Source: Conidiobolus incongruus B7586
Lineage: Eukaryota; Entomophthoromycota; Entomophthoromycetes; Entomophthorales; Conidiobolaceae
Direction: 5' to 3'
NCBI GenBank assembly: GCA_000697335.1
Contig: JNEM01011487.1
Span: forward strand, 1-11,391
Length of the DNA stretch: 11,391 nucleotides
In this document: positions 5,810 through 11,391 of the stretch, piece by piece
Layout of the letters: every line of letters begins with the position of its first letter
Position numbering within the stretch: the first letter of the stretch is position 1
Position numbers and translations under genes: made by a program
Notes under the pieces: model-generated
The model's input: the letters and a program-made list of their open reading frames with translations, nothing else
What the model was told of the DNA's origin: nothing
Database searches by the model: none

Positions 5810-7513
5810 TTAATGTACTTTGGGCGAAGGAGATGCAGAATAATGAGGAGAATTATAAACTTTAGCTTCAGTCGGTTTATGATGATATTTGAGAATTTCT
5901 TTATGCACTTTGTCACCATCTCTCGTTTGATTAATATAGAAGATTCGTTGAAGACATGGCCAGTATTTGTATATGTCTAGTATCATATTATGACTTTGTA
6001 AACTATACTCTCTCCCACCAAATTTATGAATGTAATAGTGTGGAATAGCGTATATATAATCAATAGTCAGCAACGAATCAATAAATCGTTTCCTTTTAGG
6101 ATCTGAAGGGTATATAACTTGAACCAGATTGTCCAAGTGTTGCGTTCGACGCTGCTTAAAATATGGAATATCTCCTTCTGGGTGTGGTGATGCGGGAGAT
6201 GGGTAGTCATATGCATCTGCCTCTTCTAAATATTCGATCAAGATTTGGTTGAAGGTGATACTATGTGATTGAAATAATAGATAATTTGAGGCAAATACAT
6301 TGAAGTGAGGATGATCATCAGGGAATTGGTCATTGAAAGTTTTACCATCAATAGAGTAGAAGGGGTGGTTTTGGAAATTATAGATGACTGAATTCCACTG
6401 ATTGAGGAATGTTTCCTTATCAACTGAGCCTATGTCATTAACCATATTTTTAAGTTTGTGGAATGTTTCAGTTAAACAGTATGAAAAGCAGTAAAGCTCC
6501 ATTGATAGATATCTAAGGTATTGATTCAACTCATCTTGAGAAATATTGAATAAATTTCGGTCATACTTTTTCACCATGGATTCAATTACAAGAAAGCTAT
6601 GGTAATGATCATAGGATTTATCCCAATCTTCTCGAGTAGGTCGGACAGTGCGAGGGATTCTGGCGGTAGTATAAATATATGCATCTGTTCTTTTTGCCAT
6701 AGCCCATGTTGCCTCCAATTCTCTTTGGTACATCAGACTAGATGCTGATTGACCTCTGGATGGAGCCTTGTCTACTCCCAACATTTGTAGTTTTCTTATT
6801 GCCTGAAGGTTATGCAAGCTGCCTTCACTACCAAGTCCATTTTGTAGTTCTACATCAGCCAAAAGGATCAAGGCTTGTATGTTTAATAAGCTGGTATCAT
6901 GAGTCTGTGTAGACAATAAATACTTGGCCAACTTATAAAACTGATTATCTTCTATTCCTGGATACACTTCACATCTGTTTTTTCGAATAAGGATCAGTTG
7001 ACCTACTAAATATACGACATATAATATTGGAGTGTAAAACGGTCGCGCTTTAAAGAGTAATTGAAGGTGCCTTAAATTGATAAAAGGGTAACTTTTATAA
7101 GAATGCCTAACATAAGTTCCAAAAAATAATTTTAACTGAGTGGAAGATACACTATCATAAACCGGTGTATAAGTAGTTATAGCTGAATCAGAATTTATAT
7201 TGAAAGAAAAGCTAGATAAGTGGCTTAAACCGGAAGGTTTAAATTGATTAAATGATCTCTTCCCCAAACCTTGCGAAATAAAGGTGAGAATAGATAAGTC
7301 CATATCTACCCCATACTCCTTCTTGACATAATCTAAAAGTATTTTCTCTAAAGTTTTCAACCGAGCTTGCAGTTTGCTCTGTTTGGAAATTACTTCGGAT
7401 TCATAATTCTGTGCCTTATAAGTACATTCTTCACCTCGATGGAAGCACCTTTCGCAAGGCGTTTCTCTGTTACACTTCTTTTTACTCACACGACATCTAT
7501 CACAAGCCAACAT
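5810..7513 (-). CDS. Zn2Cys6 fungal transcription factor
   Basis: This 567-residue protein starts with a binuclear zinc cluster at residues 4-30, with spacing C-x2-C-x6-C-x5-C-x2-C-x6-C (Cys 4, 7, 14, 20, 23, 30) and the basic stretch RVSKKKCNR that contacts DNA and may direct nuclear import. A likely dimerising coiled coil follows at about 46-65 (SKLQARLKTLEKILLDYVKK). Residues about 125-315 fit the fungal middle homology region: FFGTYVRHSYKSYPFI, then NIQALILLADVELQNG, LQAIRKLQMLGVD and RELEATWAMAKRTDAYI. Length is within the family's range. The cluster begins at residue 4, and an in-frame TAA at 7520-7522 excludes a longer start without an intron. It should bind CGG-containing sites as a dimer; targets are unknown. 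It faces secreted gene B tail to tail, and its C-terminal part has a decayed copy beside secreted gene A, so the pairing is old. I infer a regulatory link to the secreted genes but see no paired CGG sites in their promoters. Confidence 0.95.
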   Translation of the reverse strand: MLACDRCRVSKKKCNRETPCERCFHRGEECTYKAQNYESEVISKQSKLQARLKTLEKILLDYVKKEYGVDMDLSILTFISQGLGKRSFNQFKPSGLSHLSSFSFNINSDSAITTYTPVYDSVSSTQLKLFFGTYVRHSYKSYPFINLRHLQLLFKARPFYTPILYVVYLVGQLILIRKNRCEVYPGIEDNQFYKLAKYLLSTQTHDTSLLNIQALILLADVELQNGLGSEGSLHNLQAIRKLQMLGVDKAPSRGQSASSLMYQRELEATWAMAKRTDAYIYTTARIPRTVRPTREDWDKSYDHYHSFLVIESMVKKYDRNLFNISQDELNQYLRYLSMELYCFSYCLTETFHKLKNMVNDIGSVDKETFLNQWNSVIYNFQNHPFYSIDGKTFNDQFPDDHPHFNVFASNYLLFQSHSITFNQILIEYLEEADAYDYPSPASPHPEGDIPYFKQRRTQHLDNLVQVIYPSDPKRKRFIDSLLTIDYIYAIPHYYIHKFGGREYSLQSHNMILDIYKYWPCLQRIFYINQTRDGDKVHKEILKYHHKPTEAKVYNSPHYSASPSPKVH

Positions 7514-8343
7514 TATAATTTAAACACAGAAAACACAAAGTAAAATAAATTTAACGTATAGATGTAACAAAAGAAAGAGAAATAACTTGACAGAAATAAT
7601 CTTTTTGATATTAATATATTGAATTTGAGAAAAACTAGTTATTTGCAAATTATATAGCTTACTTATTTAAATCACAATTCTTTTTCACAAAGACAAAACG
7701 TCACTTGAGGATCCTGTAATTGAATTTAAAGTCAATTTTTATTCAAATTTCGGATGAACAAAAAATATTAATAATTTGTATGATGTCATAATAATTATAA
7801 TTTGAAAATGGATTATAGTATAAAAAATAAATTTCGATAATGTAGTCCCCTGGTGAAAATTTGCCACAATTAAATGCTTTTTGAGTCACAAATGTATTTT
7901 GATTAATGATGAATGGGTTTCATAATATGGCAGCTGCTATGAGCTTAACCAAAAAATAGCTTGTGTTCCCAGTATTAGTAATTGCTTAACTCTTCTGATT
8001 ACTATTTAAAATTGAATTTATTGGATTTTATAAAATTTATTATATATACAGTGTGTGAAAATATTATGTACTCATTTCCAACTAAATTACCTTCAATGAT
8101 TATACTCAAATTGATCAAGATTCAATTCAAATAACATGAATATAATTTTATTTTTGATCATATAATGAGAAATAAATTCAAACTACCGATAAGATAGTTA
8201 TTCTATTTAATATACAAGATATATACCTGTTATATATCATCTACAGTACTATTGAAACTGATTTTTTTCTAAATGATATACATGTGTTTGTATTCAACCT
8301 AGATTTTCACATATTTGTGGAAACAAAAAAATTGAAATCCTAT
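7514..8343. other. Upstream region of the regulator and AT-rich spacer
   Basis: On the minus strand TATATAA (7650-7656) lies about 140 bases before the regulator's start codon and is a weak TATA candidate. A patch at about 7838-8003 has visibly more G and C than its surroundings and contains the 8-base palindrome GCAGCTGC (7930-7937). The minus strand of this patch has fairly long open stretches, but I see no motif, start or family. Nothing else gene-like is visible. Confidence 0.5.
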
Positions 8344-8437
8344 TGATTTAAGATGGTAGGTAAATAAGTACCTTAGTAAAGGTACTTTTGGTTGAGCCAA
8401 ATTAAGGTTTATAACCCTTAACATGATACTTGAATCA
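8344..8437 (+). ncRNA. Candidate cloverleaf-like structured element, unknown
   Basis: Four helices fit without conflict. The closing stem TGATTTAAG (8344-8352) pairs with CTTGAATCA (8429-8437) in nine pairs, one of them G-U on the plus strand. It encloses three back-to-back hairpins. Hairpin 1 is AAGTACCTT (8366-8374) with AAGGTACTT (8379-8387) and an AGTA loop. Hairpin 2 is TTTGG (8387-8391) with CCAAA (8397-8401); position 8387 can serve only one of the two hairpins. Hairpin 3 is TTAAGG (8402-8407) with CCTTAA (8416-8421). Most G and C bases of the region are paired. It is not a tRNA: stem lengths are wrong, there is no anticodon arm, and the B-box-like GGTTGAGCC is two bases short. A decayed element or chance pairing in AT-rich DNA remain possible. 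Confidence 0.3.
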
Positions 8438-11391
8438 GAAACCGTAAATGGTATTGCTAAAAATAGTGTTTATCTTAATAATTGTATTTAAAATATTATA
8501 AAAGGAATTTTATTCAGATAGTTTAAGAATATTTTATTATTTTGTATAGATATATTTGATAATATAGATCTCATATATCTTCATTAGTTTTTAGTTAGCA
8601 ATGTTTCGAAATTTATTTATTAGTAGACATTCCAAACTTCACAAAGTTTAATATCTGAATTTTATATTCAAATATCATCAGTTAATCCAGTCAGTCATTG
8701 TGATCAAAATTTTGTTGCATAAGCAATATTCAATGTAATAAGATTTGGTTTAAAAATTTTGAATATATTGTGACATAAGCTATATATAAAAGATGCTGTA
8801 CATCAAGTATTTAACATGTTATTTTTTAAATTAATACACAAGATTTTTTTGATCAATATACAAATTGTTATGCAATGTAATTTACAGAGATTAGAAATTA
8901 TTAATTCAAATTAATTGGGAACTAAATAGTCACCAGTTTTTTTAGAAAATATAATTAAATTATCATACTAATTAAAGATATTATAACTTTCTATACTATT
9001 TTTATTTGTGTATAATTTTTCTTTGTATATTATTTTTAATTCAATCATTTTGATTGAGAATATTTGTTTCAAAAATACAGTTTAATAGCTATTCTAAAAT
9101 ATTTTGACATAATAAAACATCTTGGATATCCGGATTTTAACTTATAAAACTAAAACTATAGTTTTAATAGCCAATATCTATATTTATTTTATTATAAACT
9201 ATATAATTGTCCAAATTATTCCAATAAATTTTTACAATCTAATTAATTATATTAATTAATTCAAGTATTTCTGTTTCTAAGCTATTTGGTGATATTATCA
9301 AAAATATCCAAATTGATTTCATTTGATGTTAAATATAATTAAATTTGATTCAGAAATAGAGTTCAAGATTCTGAATATAATATGAAACTTATAGGTACTT
9401 TAATATTATAAGCTTCAATAACAGTTATATTCAAATATATGGATATTATGATAATTGAGTGAAATATCTTTAAACATTTGTTGGATCCAAAATATATATT
9501 AAAAAATTTAATTAGTTTAATCTGAAGCACAAATTTATCCAGAAAATAAAATTTTTATTCAAATTTATATTAAAATTGAGTTAAAAATTAAATGTTTGAT
9601 ATATCTAGCATAGCAAATGTCTATATATTTTAACCCTGAAGAAGATCAATACTATCTAGTCATATAGATTATTTAGTTTATATATTATTTCCAAAATATG
9701 TCATATATTTATAGTTTCTTTAATTTACCTATTTAAATGAGTTTATAATATTGGTTATTTTTGAATAATTATTAAAATTTATATTATTAAGAAATAAAAA
9801 GACCCAAAGTTAAATTAATCTCTATTAATGCACTTGATAAATATATATATATATCACTAATAATTATATAAAGCACTTAATATTAAATTTATTTAATACA
9901 CTGTTTGATTTTATTATAAAACATTTTTTAAACTGTTATTGAAAATTTATTATATAATTTTGATATTATATATTTAGTGTATATTTTAATTATAGTTTTT
10001 ATAAATTAGTATAATTAATAAATTTATCTAAAATGATGTTTTAAATCAATATCTATTATATCTTTTAATATATCACAGGGTTAAAAATAATATTGCAATT
10101 GTTTAATTTGAAAACTATTTTAGTTTTTAAATAAATATAAAGATTATCACTTTTCATTATAAAAATAAGAATTTATTTTGATTGAAAATATATAAAATTG
10201 AGTATAATATATGAAATTAATGTTTCTTTCATTATTAATAGCTTTTTTCTATATTTTTAACAAGTTTCTAATATCTAAAAAATAGTTTTTTTATTAAAGT
10301 TTGAATTTTTTTGTTTTACAACTAGTTAATATATTCAAAAAATTTTTCTTTTATAAGCTAATTATTTAATTATTTAAAGCAATTATAATTACATAAATTA
10401 TAATCTAAGAAATATACTAGATATGGTAGTTTTTTCTAATTATTTTAGATTAAAGAACTTTCAACCGCTTAAACTTTATATATTATATAATCATCATTAT
10501 AATTTTAATGATAAGATAAAAAGTCTTAAAATTATATTTATAACTATTATTAAAGATATTTTAATTTAAAAATAATAATATAAAATTCAATACAGATAAT
10601 ATTTAGTATTATAATTTATTACTGATAATTAATAATCTTTTTTATATAAAATAATTATTTAAATGAATTTATAAAAGGGATTAATTTAATTTAATAACTT
10701 TATTTATATTGTGATTAATTAAATAAAAAGATTTAAAATTGATTAAATATAATTTTTAATTATAAAAACCTTGGTTTTTAGTTATATTTTAATAATTTTT
10801 ACTCAATAATATTTATTTTAACTTATTTTGTTCTTTAGTTAAATTTTAAGTTATTTATTTATATTTTTATTAAATTAAGTTTGAAATTTAATATATAATA
10901 ATTACTTATGAAATTAATAATAAATTTCTTCATATCTTTTCAACTATAATAGAAAGTTATTTTTAAATATATTTCTTAACTTTATTGCTTATTAAAAAAA
11001 TGTTAGTTAAAATTATTTTTTTAAATATTAATGTTTTAAACAATTTTTTGAATTTGATATAATTTGTTTAATTTTAAATAATTAATTAAGATAATAATTT
11101 ATTATCAAAAGTTATTTATAAATTTCAAATAATTTTAAAAGGTTTATGGTTAAGTTTTATTAATATTAAAATAAAAGATTATTGATGAATTTTATTCAAT
11201 TTATATATATTTAAATACATAATAAATTTTAAAAAAATAATTTTTAATTAAAAAAACTATTATATAAATATAGTTTAAAATAATATAGTTTTATATTAAT
11301 TTTGTTGATATATTAATATTTTTGATTAAAAATATATTTATATTATCAAAAATTAAAAAAGTTCCAATTTTTTCAAATTTAAAATAATATT
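8438..11391. other. Gene-free, extremely AT-rich right flank
   Basis: Nearly 3 kb without any reading frame worth noting on either strand. Base bias grows to the right: by hand count the last 711 bases (10681-11391) contain 64 G or C, about 9%. A run of seven AT units lies at 9841-9854. The rest is mixed A and T runs without a recognisable tandem repeat, transposon end or telomere repeat. A centromeric core, replication origin region or subtelomere would each fit; none is proven. Confidence 0.6.

Noticed and set aside
6238-6423. 61-codon minus-strand frame inside the regulator
   Set aside because: It is an out-of-frame shadow of the middle part of the zinc-cluster regulator.
7906-7998. Possible box C/D snoRNA: ATGATGA at 7906-7912 and CTGA at 7995-7998
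   Set aside because: The flanking bases do not form a terminal stem, no internal box pair is clear, and I cannot see an rRNA-matching guide.
7838-8003. GC-richer patch with open minus-strand stretches, considered as a gene remnant
   Set aside because: Several stops interrupt it, there is no motif or family resemblance, and the open lengths are within what random sequence gives.
9841-9854. AT dinucleotide run
   Set aside because: Seven units in DNA of over 80% A+T is unremarkable.
1-11391. CRISPR array, bacterial operon or prophage
   Set aside because: No regularly spaced direct repeats or bacterial ribosome binding sites; all recognisable genes are fungal in type.

Overview
The window looks like nuclear DNA of an ascomycete yeast, probably Saccharomycotina. 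The reasons are a eukaryotic tRNA-Asn(GUU) gene with internal A and B boxes, an intron-free Zn2Cys6 regulator with a fungal middle homology region, two intron-free genes with eukaryotic signal peptides, and very AT-rich spacers. I cannot name the genus. CTG codons sit where leucine is expected, which argues against a CUG-Ser yeast.

Layout. At 1-200 a GC-richer open frame enters from the left edge and runs into the tRNA-Asn gene (162-235). An AT-rich spacer follows. Module A holds secreted protein gene A (1844-2263, +) and, tail to tail with it, the decayed end of a Zn2Cys6 regulator (about 2410-2739, -). After a 2.2 kb spacer comes module B: secreted protein gene B (4939-5361, +), tail to tail with an intact 567-residue Zn2Cys6 regulator (5810-7513, -). 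From 7514 to 11391 I see no gene. G+C falls along this stretch and reaches about 9% in the last 711 bases (64 G or C by hand count).

The main result is that modules A and B are copies of one unit made of a small cysteine-bearing secreted protein and a convergent zinc-cluster regulator. The two secreted proteins align without gaps over 139 residues, share all five cysteine positions and are about 37% identical. The regulator relic aligns without gaps to the C-terminal ~108 residues of the intact regulator and is about 46% identical over the last 54. One secreted protein therefore still has its regulator beside it and the other has lost it. I infer, but cannot show, that the regulator controls the secreted genes. 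The secreted family's function is unknown to me.

Secondary signals are a possible four-stem cloverleaf fold at 8344-8437, a 9-bp hairpin in a coding-like stretch just upstream of secreted gene B, a 12-bp inverted repeat at 2789-2895, and the extreme AT-rich right end, which could be centromeric, subtelomeric or simply non-coding.
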